From the NCBI RefSeq assembly GCF_016801865.2, contig NC_068938.1:15162746-15226745 (forward strand): 64,000 nucleotides of DNA. The letters are read 5' to 3'. The translations under genes and the position numbers were made by a program. How positions within the stretch are numbered: the first letter of the stretch is position 1; each line of letters begins with the position of its first letter. Below the pieces are notes generated by a model. That model searched no databases. It was given only the letters and a program-made list of their open reading frames with translations, and was not told the DNA's origin. Shown here piece after piece: positions 50,881 to 62,520 of this stretch. The DNA is from Culex pipiens pallens (taxonomy: Eukaryota > Arthropoda > Insecta > Diptera > Culicidae).

Positions 50881-52717
50881 CTTAATTTCGTTTATAATTG
50901 TTGTTAAATGTTCTTGAATAAACATTTTTAATCTAATTAATTTTATGTTTTGAATATTTTTGATCTTTTTATTTTTTGCTCGAAAGAATCTCAAGCGCGC
51001 ACACCGTCAATCGCGCTCTTACCGAACTGTCAACTTTTCTTGGGGGGGTCACGAAAAGAACAAGCAATATTTCTTGACCGCGTTCCTTCCGATCAGCATA
51101 CCGTACTATAGCCATGCGAAGAATAAAAATTACTTGCCAAACTATTTTACCAAAAAGAAAAGCATTGACTAAAATTACTAGAAGAAAACAAGAAATACAA
51201 AAAAGAACATATTTGCAAAACAACACAAAACTTTTTTTTAAGATTCCACAAATATTTTTTTAAAAAAAGCTAACAATGCAAGTAATTTTGTTATTTCGGA
51301 AATTCGAACAAATTTCTTTAGTTATGAAAAACATCCAATCTAAAATTAATAAAAATCATAATATGTTATATAGATAGAATTTTTCTGTTTGTAGCGCAGC
51401 TGAGCTGAAACAACATTATCCCAAAAACATCAATTTTAGGATGAGTAAAAATTTGGTCAATTTAGTTTCTGAGGGATAATCAGCTGTGCTACCGTCAGAA
51501 ACACTGACCTTAATTAATTTCATTGCACACGTGGTGCAGATAAAACATAATTACCGGTATTATTTTTGCGCTCAATCAATCTTTTCCCATACTGATCCGT
51601 GATCCATGATGAACTAGAAAAAGCGCCAAGTAAACAATTGTTAAAGCTGTTACCCGTGGCGGTCTCAGTCACGTGAGTTAAGATAATTCACTGTTAGATA
51701 GAATTTGCAGTTTTTTTTTGCATAATTAAAATCAGCTAATTTTGCATGGTAGATGGCTGAGAAAACGCTTACTTTCCCGAAGAACGGGCTCGCCCGGAAT
51801 TAATCAAGCTATTTGAGGGTGGTAAGGAAGAAAAACAAGCTAATAAAAATACACAAATTAAACAATAGTCGAAGGAGGAGGTCAAAAGAAAGTACCCCGT
51901 TAAGAGCTAACAATTATCATTTTAATTCAGCCGCCGCACCCGCCGCAGCTTCTCTTTCTGATCTCCGAGGGATAACTGTACACCCCGCCCAGACATCATA
52001 ACACTGATGTTTCGGCAAAACAACTAAATCCCATAAAAAAAAATAAACACAGCAAAGAAGCACTTTCCGCCCCATCATTAAGATGTTTTAAGCATTACAA
52101 AGTAATCAAACCAAAAGTATGCGTAAATGGAAGCACTTTAAGGCTCGGTTTGAACTAGAACTCGGCGGTTTTGTGGAGCAATCACGAGCATAAAACTATC
52201 ACAAACCTCGAGAAGAACGCATCAAATTATCGCTTAATTTGTTACTTCCTTCGTGCAACCACCGTCAATTTAGACACCTGGGAACCCAACGTATATGCAA
52301 ATCAGCCTGGAAAGTACTCATTCATGATTCCACCGAATTCCGCTCTGGTCTTAAGTAGGAAGGCCCTCTGTACCTCAGACAATAATCGGTGACCTCTCTT
52401 TTAGAAGTTCCCCTGATGGGAAGAGCCGAATGCATCCAAGCCGGTTTAAGCTCAATTCAGACATGGAAACCGTTACCAAATTTGTGTGAACGACTGCGAA
52501 ACTTGTTCCCCTCTCTCTCTGCTGTTGCTCATTATCGAGACATCCATCGCGTTGCGTGAGCTGGTGTGAAATTAACATGCAAATTTCAGATTCCTGGACA
52601 CGATTAACGAAACGAACGCGACAAAAGAGTGTTCGAGCAAATGTTTACAGGTGTAATCAGTGTTTATGGTGGTGTACCGGTGCTGGTTTCAGATGATAAA
52701 TATCTTCTTTACATATG
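50881..52717. other. Intergenic or intronic DNA, partly single-copy in appearance
   Basis: 51380-52700 is GC-balanced, without terminal repeats or coding frames above about 75 codons. It may contain regulatory sequence of a neighbouring gene or lie in the intron starting at 38279. 50990-51110 resembles the dispersed piece near 46740. Confidence 0.35.
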
Positions 52718-54221
52718 CAGGGTGACCACTCAAATCCCATTTTCAAATTCCCGACTTTTCCAAAATCTCAAACAATAGGCATTTCTTATCAAAAGAATGA
52801 TTTCAAACAAAAAACTTTTTATAAAAAAGTCAATATCAACCATAAAAAAACCAAAATGAATTTAAAAAATAAAACTATTGACAATTTTCGTAAAAACACA
52901 AATTTAACAACAAATTCCTTTAAAAAAAACCTTTAAAAATGGAAGCACTTTATATTGATTCAAATTAAAAAAAATAATAAACAATTAGTCTTTGAAAAAT
53001 AACCGAAAGTTTAAAAATATTTATAATTTCAATGATTTTTAAATTGGCAAAAGTATAGTTTTGGAAACATCGTTTCAACTGGAAATGACGAAAAGTATAA
53101 AATACCTGAATTTTATATTTTATTCTTTATTTTAAAACATGATTGCTGTTATTATTTTTTCAAAGAATTCAGAAAATATCCAGGAATACATAAACAAAAA
53201 TGTTTCTACCAAGTTTCCTTTTAAATTTTGTAATTTTTTTTTTAATTAGGTTGATTAATCTAGTTGTCAGAGTTTAACTGCCTTAATTTATTTTTTTCAA
53301 TAAAAAAAAAACAGTTTGATAAAATGTTAAGTTTTACCACTTATTTTATGTGAAATGATTGAATTAACAAATTATTTAGACATATTTGGAACATCTTATA
53401 CCAACATTTGTTAGATAACTTTTTTTGCAAATTCAATATTTTTCAAAACGCAAAAAAATATTTATTTATTTTTTTTTCATTCAGAACGAACAACGAATAG
53501 ATTTTTTCACTATTTAAGTTTTCCGATAACTGAAAATCAAGCTTTATGTAGAGTAATTTACCCATACTACAAAAAAGTTCAATGGAATCATGTGGATAAA
53601 AAAAAATTAATGGCTTAATGAATTTAGTTTCACAATTAATAATATTTTCCAAAAAAAAAAATGTTGGAATCTTTTTTTCAAATATTCAATCAAATGTGAT
53701 AAAATGAAACAGAATCATACGTTTATGCTGGCCATAATCGTTAAAATAAGGCTCAATTCTTATATTAGTTTTCGAAGTTCGACTTTTCATTAACTTTGTT
53801 GTTGTTTTAAGTTAGAGTAAAAACTAGAGGTAATGTTTAATAAACAAAAATAATAAAAAAAAAACTTTTGATTCATAAAAAATATAATCAAAATACATCC
53901 ACTGTTTAGTAGGATTTTTAATGTCTTAGAAAGCCTTTTCATTCTCAAATAGATTGAAATAGTGGCAGGAACCCTAAAATCAAAGTAAGTTACTAAAGAA
54001 AAATTGAGTGAAATTAATTTGAAAATTGTACAAAATATTACAAAATTATTCAAGAATAAGAAATTATGTTCAAGCAGGTAATTGCTGGGGATTCACGACT
54101 TTTCCCGACTTTCTGACAAAAAATCACAAATTCCCGACTTTTTCCCGATTTTTGGTGGATTTTGGCGAATTCCCGACTTATTCCCAGCTTTCCCGATTTC
54201 CCGACTTGAGTGGCCACCCTG
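52718..54221. mobile_element. TIR element with CAGGGTGRCCACTCAA ends, 1.5 kb
   Basis: The left CAGGGTGACCACTCAAATCC and right (reverse complement) CAGGGTGGCCACTCAAGTCG are inverted ends followed by repeated TTCCCGACTT motifs. CATATG occurs directly on both sides (52712-52717, 54222-54227), a 6-bp duplication as for the MITE at 26520. The interior is AT-rich without transposase. Confidence 0.75.
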
Positions 54222-54292
54222 CATATGCATCATGTTGTATTAACTTTATGTACTTTCTTAAACTGAATTTACAAGGATTTTCAAATATTTTG

Positions 54293-55337
54293 TACCGTAA
54301 AACGGGGTGACTTTGATAGCCGGGGTGACTTTGATAGGTTTGCGATTTTTCCGCAAAATGAAGAGTACGATTAAAATACGTAGATAATGGTTCAGAAACA
54401 TACTGACCGTGGTAGAGAAGTGTTCAAAGTACCTCAAGAAGAACTTTTCATAAATTTTTGAAAGGTTTATAAAGTTAGTTAACTATAGTTAAGAAAATGT
54501 TGATGGAAGTCGTTATTTTAAACTTCTCAAAGTGTCATGATTTTCTCAATGAACATGATTTTGAATTAAGGTTAAATAAGTTTTTAAATAATGAATAATA
54601 TGTGTTTTTGAAATACAATTAAAAAAATTCTCCAAATTTATAGGCAATTTCAGTTGAACAAATTTCATGTAAAATGTGAAAACTTGTGATTCGTGCTTCG
54701 AATTCAGTGTAAAATGCAATAGAAATCGATAATTTTATAAACAAAACTAGTTTTAACAAATTTCAGGCAAAATTCCGACTTTTTAACAATTTTACCTAAA
54801 ATTTATATGTATTTTGTTAAAAATCTTATAAACTTAGTTAACTTAACATAAACATTGATTTTTTTCTTACAAACTATATCAGCTACTTTAGTGATACAGT
54901 GGACTCTCTGGCTGTCGATCTTCTCGATATCAATATTGCTCCAGCTGTCAATAAATTTTGCAGTCCCTTCAAATAGATTGCTTTGATTTTCCGTTCTATA
55001 ATTTGATAACTCCCGCTCTCGACGGTCCCTTCAATATCGACAACGAGAGAGTCCACTGTAGTACATTTAACGTACAAATAAAGTTTAAACATCTTAAATA
55101 TGATTTTAACAAGAAAAACTATGACTATCAAAGTCACCCCGGAATTAAAACTAAGAATTCTTAACGTAACTATTTTTCTAAACACTATTGAAAAAACTGT
55201 TTTTCCAAAATAGTGCATGGAATTTGTGTGGCCTACCCCAGTGTTTCAAAAATAATAATCTTGAGAAAAATCTTACTTGTTGGAAAATATTCTAAAAACA
55301 AATTGAAATCCTATCAAAGTCACCCCGGTTTACGGTA
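54293..55337. mobile_element. TIR element with GGGGTGACTTTGATAG ends, 1.05 kb
   Basis: The left TACCGTAAAACGGGGTGACT and right (reverse complement) TACCGTAAACCGGGGTGACT are inverted ends. GGGGTGACTTTGATAG is doubled at the left end, and CTATCAAAGTCACCCCGG recurs internally near 55127. A Tc1-like MITE is nested at 54895-55060. No transposase. Confidence 0.8.
54895..55060. mobile_element. Nested MITE with TACAGTGGACTCTC ends
   Basis: It has TACAGTGGACTCTC at the left and GAGAGTCCACTGTA at the right, followed inward by TGTCGAT motifs. TA plus CAGTG ends suggest a Tc1/mariner-derived MITE of about 166 bp, inserted in the older 54293-55337 element. Confidence 0.72.
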
Positions 55338-58300
55338 TTTGTTTATGTATAATTCCCTGAAATATTCCGAAAAATGTCCACATGGTTTACGGATGTCTTC
55401 AAATTATTTTTTGTAACGTCCAAACTAGTGGTTTCTTAGCTGCTTTTTTAAAAATTGGTGCATTAAGAACAGCAAATTTCAGCAAACAGTCCACTGTCCA
55501 CTCTCAATTATCCGAAGTTAGATTAGACCGACCAACAACATTTCTGTCTATGCTCAGTTTGAAGAATGCCAGGCCCTTTGAGATCTGTAAAAATGCTGAT
55601 AGTTTAACAAAAAATAGAATTCAAAGTTACCTATGTGTTTCTGGAAAACCCCACGTGCTTGCTTCTATTTAAAATTGGGCATGTGCAGTCATTTTTGGTA
55701 GCCAGTGTCATCCGACGGTTATCTAAAGAATCTTCAAAAAATCAAATCATCGATTTTTTTGTTTTTGCGGTGCTATTATTTTTTTTCACTTTTCTGTCAA
55801 TCTCGAATGACGAAACGTCCTGCTTTTAATCGCTAAAAATAACAGTACTGAAAAGTACTTTTTGCAATTCCGTCGTGAAACTACTTACTTTTCCTGTCAT
55901 TCTTGAACGACGAAATAGCCTACTTTTCTGTACCAAAAATAACAGAATCGAATAGCAACACTTTTCAAAATAAATGCTGAAAAGTTCTACTTTTCAGCAC
56001 TGAAATGGGTGCTGAAAAGTTGAACTTTTCAGCACTTGTTTCGAAAAGTAACACTTTTCAACATTTTTTTGATTCAAACGATTTATTGATTAAATACATG
56101 AAAATTTGACATAAAATTTCACTCAATGGGTGTTTTTCGGAATTGCAAAAAATGTTGTATGGAACTCTTTGCAAAACTTGATATTTTCAGCACTCTTCGT
56201 ATTTATCCAACTCGGTGAACCTCGTTGGATAAATGTACGACTTGTGCTGAAAAAATCCTCTTTTTGCAACTTGTTGCATAAACTACTATTTCATTTCATT
56301 TCATTTATTTCGTTGTTGAAGCATTACTGCTGTGAAGTTACTATCCTAAGCTGAGATGTGGACTACCTTTCAACAGCTGAATAATTCAAAATTGGGAACA
56401 GAGTTTGCAGGTGCTTAATGAATCGAGTGAATCTACTGAAGGAAAAAAGTTACAAAATAACCTTCGAAATAAACAAAAAGTACATTTCAGCATCGCTTTG
56501 AGTGCTAAAAAGCATTGGTATCGAAAAGTAAAGGTACGACCCGTGCTAAAAAAATCTTTTTTGTGCAACTTGTTACTCATAGTTTAATGGTCAGCATGTA
56601 TTTTCTTCATGGAGTTTTACTTAAAAGCAAAAAAAAAACATTTATAGGAAAAAAACAATAAACTAAAAGTGCATATTAGGGGAACTATACCCTTTCTCAG
56701 CCTATTTCTATAATCGGCCTATCAGCACTTTGTTCATGAATTGCAGCTTTCATAAAGTGTTTTTGACTGTTTTAAAGTAATAAATAGCTCAAATAAAAGT
56801 GAGCAAGCAACTCTTCTTTGTTGATACATCTGAAAATGTTGATTTAATAGCGCATGGTGTCGATCCAAATCCCAAAATAAAATTCCCTGACTTTTCCCTG
56901 ACCTCTCCAGACCACCAATTTTTTTTATTTTCTATTTTTTACTAACATATTGTTTGGAGCGTTTTTATGGTTTCATGTATTTTTCTTTTGAATATTGGAA
57001 ATTCATGATATTTAAAAACTTCAATGACTATTTTATTTTATTTTTTTTCTAACGATGGATTCTGCAAAAACTTAAAAACTTTTTTTTTATTTTGTCAATT
57101 ATTTTGTTCTTATCGAACATCCAAAATGAGCAACCATAAAAATTTCCTATGTTTTATTATTTGGTGATGTCATTTTAAATGTTGCCCTTTACCAAAAATC
57201 TAGAGTTTTTTTAATAGGTCTTATAAAAATAGAAAACACAATAGCTTATAGGACCTTTTTAAAAAAACAACTCTAGAAATAATTAATAATTAAAATTGTT
57301 GCAAATTTCAAATTGCGATTAGTTGATTTCACTTCATTTCCCAAAGGAAATTTAAAGTTAAAAAAAAATCAATTGAAAATTTTAATTAAAGTAAGAAGTT
57401 ATGTTTAATTTTAAAATTGTTGCCTTTTGCCGATTTTTAAACGAATTAGGCCGATGCTATTTTTGATTGTGTTTCTATTAAAAAAAAACTAATGGTTTTG
57501 GAGACAAAAACTTAAAATAAATATGTAATTTTGCAGAACCTTAAGAAAGATAAAAAAAAAACTGAAAAACAAGTTCATGTTTACGGTTTTAAAAAAAGAT
57601 CTAGGTCTTTTTCAACAATGTTTGTATTTAAAGTAAACGGTTTTCTGGTTATTTGAAGATAACATCTTCTTCGATAATTATACAAAATAATATTTTTGCT
57701 ATAAAATTAAAAAAAAAGTTTTCTGCCTTGATCAGAGCCTACAGACGATCATTCACACGATCAATACATTTTCTAAAAATAAAAACAAATAAAAGCTCGA
57801 GCTTTTCAAAAAGTCATATTTATCAAACTTAGACATTTGGGTGTTTTGGAATAGATTACAAATTTAAGCTCGATCTGACCACGGGAACTCCTCCTTGTAA
57901 GCCCTTGAATGTGAATAATATGTTAAATGTAGTTGTTGAAATCTCAGATGCTGTATCTTAATTAAAGTTGAAACAACTTTCCGAAGAGACCATAATTTAT
58001 AAATTCTTGAACTCTCAAATTCCTCCATTCAGGGTTGTTACGGAGAAAGCGAAAAAAAAAATCCGCGCCACCCCAATCCGCGCAAAATGCGTGTCATTTT
58101 AAGAAAAATAATTTTGCGACAAACATACAAAAGGGTTTCATAATAAATTCAATTTTGTAATCTCAGAAGGCAGAATCAAGAAACGCTGAAAATACCAAAA
58201 TATAACTAGAGGGAAAGGCAAAACAAACATTTTGGCAAAAAATAAAATAAAAAATTTCAACATTTAGAAATTAAGATCTAAAAACTGAATCAAATCCAAA

Positions 58301-58546
58301 TAATGAAAAATACTAAATTTTTTAAAATTGTAATAAATCCTCGATCTTGAGATTTTAAATTAAAGATACAGTTCATACTCGATGACGATGATCTTACCAA
58401 AGCGTCACTTAGAAAAATCGAAGCAAATTTTCCTACATCTTCTTCTCAAAATTTCTCTAACCGAAAAAATAACTCCAAAAATACTTCAAATTTTATCAAG
58501 TTTTCTAAGATGGTAACAAGAATGGCAGCATTCAAGAACCTAGGAG
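55338..58546. other. AT-rich repeat-derived stretch
   Basis: 55794-55960 holds two diverged copies of a piece containing CTGTCATTCTTGAACGACG. 55970-56070 is a dense set of self-complementary GTGCTGAAAAGT/ACTTTTCAGCAC motifs. 56690 (AGGGGAACTATACCC) and 56870-56925 (TTCCCTGACTTTTCCCTGAC) resemble single ends of TIR elements. No gene is supported. Confidence 0.45.
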
Positions 58547-59677
58547 TTAAGAATTTAAGAATTTAAGAATTTAAGAATTTAAGAATTTAAGAATTTAAGA
58601 ATTTAAGAATTTAAGAATTTAAGAATTTAAGAATTTAAGAATTTAAGAATTTAAGAATTTAAGAATTTAAGAATTTAAGAATTTAAGAATTTAAGAATTT
58701 AAGAATTTAAGAATTTAAGAATTTAAGAATTTAAGAATTTAAGAATTTAAGAATTTAAGAATTTAAGAATTTAAGAATTTAAGAATTTAAGAATTTAAGA
58801 ATTTAAGAATTTAAGAATTTAAGAATTTAAGAATTTAAGAATTTAAGAATTTAAGAATTTAAGAATTTAAGAATTTAAGAATTTAAGAATTTAAGAATTT
58901 AAGAATTTAAGAATTTAAGAATTTAAGAATTTAAGAACTTAAGAATTTAAGAATTTAAGAATTTAAGAATTTAAGAATTTAAGAATTTAAGAATTTAAGA
59001 ATTTAAGAATTTAAGAATTTAAGAATTTAAGAATTTAAGAATTTAAGAATTTAAGAATTTAAGAATTTAAGAATTTAAGAATTTAAGAATTTAAGAATTT
59101 AAGAATTTAAGAATTTAAGAATTTAAGAATTTAAGAATTTAAGAATTTAAGAATTTAAGAATTTAAGAATTTAAGAATTTAAGAATTTAAGAATTTAAGA
59201 ATTTAAGAATTTAAGAATTTAAGAATTTAAGAATTTAAGAATTTAAGAATTTAAGAATTTAAGAATTTAAGAATTTAAGAATTTAAAAATTTAAGAATTT
59301 AAGAATTTAAGAATTTAAGAATTTAAGAATTTAAGAATTTAAGAATTTAAGAATTTAAGAATTTAAGAATTTAAGAATTTAAGAATTTAAGAACTTAAGA
59401 ATTTAAGAATTTAAGAATTTAAGAATTTAAGAATTTAAGAATTTAAGAATTTAAGAATTTAAGAATTTAAGAATTTAAGAATTTAAGAATTTAAGAATTT
59501 AAGAATTTAAAAATTTAAGAATTTAAGAATTTAAGAATTTAAGAATTTAAGAATTTAAGAATTTAAGAATTTAAGAATTTAAGAATTTAAGAATTTAAGA
59601 ATTTAAGAATTTAAGAATTTAAGAATTTAAGAATTTAAGAATTTAAGAATTTAAGAATTTAAGAATTTAAGAATTTG
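58547..59677. repeat. Large (AATTTAAG)n satellite array, 1.13 kb
   Basis: About 141 consecutive 8-bp units with only four substitutions seen (near 58938, 59287, 59394 and 59511). No insertions break the phase. Every frame contains TAA, so it cannot be coding. A small array of the same unit is at 47551. Confidence 0.95.
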
Positions 59678-59885
59678 AAAAAATAAGAAATCAACAATTC
59701 CAAAATATCAGAAATTCAGAATTTTCAAAATTTAGAATCTTTATTAGAGTTTAACAAAAATGACTTTTTGGCGGGCATTCAGGGGTTTGTTCCGGTGGGC
59801 ATACTGAGCCCAAATCCCAAATATGAGCTTGATTGGACGTAACAGGAGCTGGCGCTCCGCCCTTCAATTTTAAATGGGATTTAAC
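59678..59885. other. Spacer between satellite and minisatellite
   Basis: A GC-richer piece at 59760-59880 (GGGCATACTGAGCCCAAATC) looks like an old dispersed repeat. No gene. Confidence 0.3.
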
Positions 59886-60097
59886 CAGGGCTGCGGAGTC
59901 GGGTCATGTTTCAAGCGACTCCGACTCCGACTCCGGCTTTCTGAGTTAAGCCGACTCCGACTCCGGCTCCGGCTTTCTACAAATTGATGACTCCGGCTCC
60001 GACTCCGACTCCGGCCTTCCAACTCTAGCTGACTCCGACTCCGACTCCAGCTTTCCACAAATTGTTGACTCCGGCTCCGACTCCGACTCCGCCACCT
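59886..60097. repeat. GACTCC/GGCTCC hexanucleotide minisatellite
   Basis: After CAGGGCTGCGGAGTCGGG come many GACTCC and GGCTCC hexamers, grouped in four blocks separated by CTTTCNACAAATTG-type spacers. The CAGGG start suggests it belongs to a TIR element whose right end is missing. The minus-strand Ser/Arg frame is a by-product of the repeat. Confidence 0.8.
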
Positions 60098-60179
60098 AAT
60101 CTGTATTTAACATATTTTAAAAATATCAATTAATCACATCACTCACATTTCAGTTCAAACTTGCGCGAATAATGACATT

Positions 60180-60776
60180 TATGTTCGGGGTGTTTAACAA
60201 AATTATACATACGAATTATTTATACAAACAGAATGATATGGAACCATACTAAGCTTGGTAGATAAGTGTTCGTTGTTCTATTTTACATGTTTTCAGCATT
60301 TTTGAAACAAAAATCATAAATATCTTCAGATTTAAACGCATTTTCTGCACAACAATTTTCAAAATAAATTTAAATTTTGATGTTTGAAAAATTGGAACTT
60401 TTTATTTAATTACTTTAAATTTACATTCATTTTTTTTAAGTTTATATACTAGCTACACTAATGTTTAACTGTACTTTTTTAAATGAAATATTAAAAGAAA
60501 GTTAACCTTCATGATCGAATTGACAGATAAAATCCATTTGAATAATTTTAGGCTGAAATTTTAAAGAAACACAGTAACTATCAAAGATACGCTGGTTTTG
60601 AAATAGACAATTTTTAAAGTCACAATTTTTAAAGCTCTTTTGAATTTATTTCAGAGGACGTATATGGAAATTGTGTGATCCAGCCCAGTACACACTTTAA
60701 ACATATAAATCATGAGAAAATTCTAATATTTGAAAAAAAAATAAAATTATACCAATTATATCACCCCGATTGAGGG
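60180..60776. mobile_element. Decayed relative of the 54293-55337 element
   Basis: CATACTAAGCTTGGTAGATAAGTGTTC at about 60244 parallels 54399-54425, and TATATCACCCCGATTGAGGG at the right resembles the CACCCCGGTTTACGG terminus. It is cut by the LTR-type insertion at 60777. Confidence 0.4.
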
Positions 60777-62081
60777 TGTTCACGCCCAGGTTCACTCTTT
60801 TTTGACGATCATGTAGAAATACTTCCAGACAACACTGTAGATTATGTAACCCCACACACACAATCTCAGTAGCCCTTCGTGTACCTTTATGTTCAATGTT
60901 TGTATTCGTTTTAGCTCACGAAGAGGTTTGTCTAAGTAAAATGTGTAGACTTCCCGGTCGCAAAGCACTTGACCACTAAGAACTAGACTAGAAATCTTTC
61001 CACAAGACACTTCTGACCAGATGGTCGACCGGGACAGTCACCCCTTCTCAGGGGCCAGTTAAGTAGATCCAATAAATCACCCAAGAATTGTACTCCTTTT
61101 TGTGCAATAAAGTTCATCTTTTAGTTATCGCGACTTTTCTGTAACTTACCGGATCACTAAGTTCTCCCCCCGACACACAGGACCACATCCGCTACGATGT
61201 GCGTCAACATTTTGGTCCGATCGAACCGGATTGTGTGTCGGGAACCGCGAAGTCGAAGGACAAATCCGCCAGTAGTTAAAGTTCGCGATAGCACCGCGTA
61301 AAACTCCGTTCAAGATGATGATGGCCCGAGCGCCATAACGCTGCAAACCCGTCCAAGTTGCAAATGGCCCGAGCGCCATTCCTACCACCGCGGTACCGTA
61401 CCCAAACGGAGAAGTTCCGTCCACTTCTCACCTGCAATCATGAAAATCGGTGAAACATAAACTGCAGTGCATTTTCATGAAAACGTTCCATGCAAAATCG
61501 CGGCGCCGATCCAAAAATGCCTCTCGCTAAGTCCGTCGGAAGGATTCGCCATCTTTCGACTCTGCAGTGTATTCCGTCCACAAGATCCGCCATCCTGTCC
61601 TGACGACCACGTAGCACGATTCCGCCATCGTGATACGACCACTAGAAGAATTACTCCGCCGTGAACTTGACCGCGAAACCGTCCAAACCGTTGAAAAAAC
61701 TCCGAACAAAACCGAGATGAAAAGTTTACCGCGAACCGTAGAAGTGAAAACCAAAACAAAACGAGAACTGTCAGTGCGTTAACTTTTCGAAAGTCGAGCG
61801 AAGAAGGTGTGCTAATTTCCGTCTGTAGAGCCTCCGCAAAGGTCTGCAGAAAGACTCGTGACGTAAACGTTGTGCGTTACGAGAAAGATCCGCGGAAAAT
61901 CGTGATGGTCGCGGACGCCATTCCTCGAGAAAGAAAATGGCACCGCTCAAGAAGAAAATGTCGGTCGAACGTCGGCCGGCACACGAAAGTTCCGCGCGAA
62001 CAAACGACACAATTTCTGCAGTGCAAGTGAGAAATCTGCGCTAACCCATGCAGCAACAATGTTTTCGAAATCACGTCAACA
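60777..62081. mobile_element. LTR-type insertion with GAGGG target duplication
   Basis: It starts TGTTCACGCCC and ends CACGTCAACA, flanked by GAGGG on both sides (60772-60776, 62082-62086). An internal CGTCAACA at 61202-61209 followed by TTTTGGTCCGATCGAACCGG looks like an LTR end plus the start of a BEL/Pao-type internal region, which would make 60777-61209 a 433-bp LTR. No second LTR copy is visible, so a 1.3-kb solo LTR is the alternative. The interior has frames of up to 94 codons on the minus strand but no known domain. Confidence 0.55.
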
Positions 62082-62121
62082 GAGGGTATTTTAAAAAATT
62101 AGACTTGTTCAAAAATATTAT

Positions 62122-62455
62122 TTAAGGATTCACTACACGCAAACATTTTTTGCTTCGAGTTTTTTACGGAAATTGTCATAACTCAGAATAGAAAACAGTT
62201 AGAGTCCCACTTTTTGTATTAAGTTCTGTAGAAAAATTATGCAAAGTTTACACGACCTAAACTGATCGGAATGTTTCAAAAGTTTCTTCAAAAAGCAAAA
62301 AAAAAAAACTTGCGAAAATTATGTTAACTTTGCATAACATTTCTACAGGACCTACCTAATACATAAAGTGGAACTCTAACTGTTTTCTTTTCAGAGTTAT
62401 GACAATTTCCGTAAAAAATTGAATCAAAAAATGTTCGCGTGTAGTGGATCCTTAA
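62122..62455. mobile_element. MITE with TTAAGGATYCACTACACGC ends
   Basis: TTAAGGATTCACTACACGC at the left and GCGTGTAGTGGATCCTTAA at the right start inverted arms of about 130 bp each (inner parts TCATAACTC..GAAAACAGTTAGAGT and its mirror). The element is almost entirely a hairpin of about 334 bp. Confidence 0.8.
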
Positions 62456-62520
62456 GAATCAACACTTTAAGAGAAATTGTAAATATTGAGGTAATCGATA
62501 TATGTTATCAATTCAATGAT

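Noticed and set aside
59870..60058. Ser/Arg-rich protein on the minus strand
   Set aside because: The frame is a direct translation of the GACTCC hexamer repeat and has no other support.
61146..61424. Spliced minus-strand gene with frames at 60792-61010, 61146-61424 and 61475-61759
   Set aside because: Splice-like sites exist, but the region is enclosed by LTR-type ends and a GAGGG duplication, and no frame resembles a known protein.
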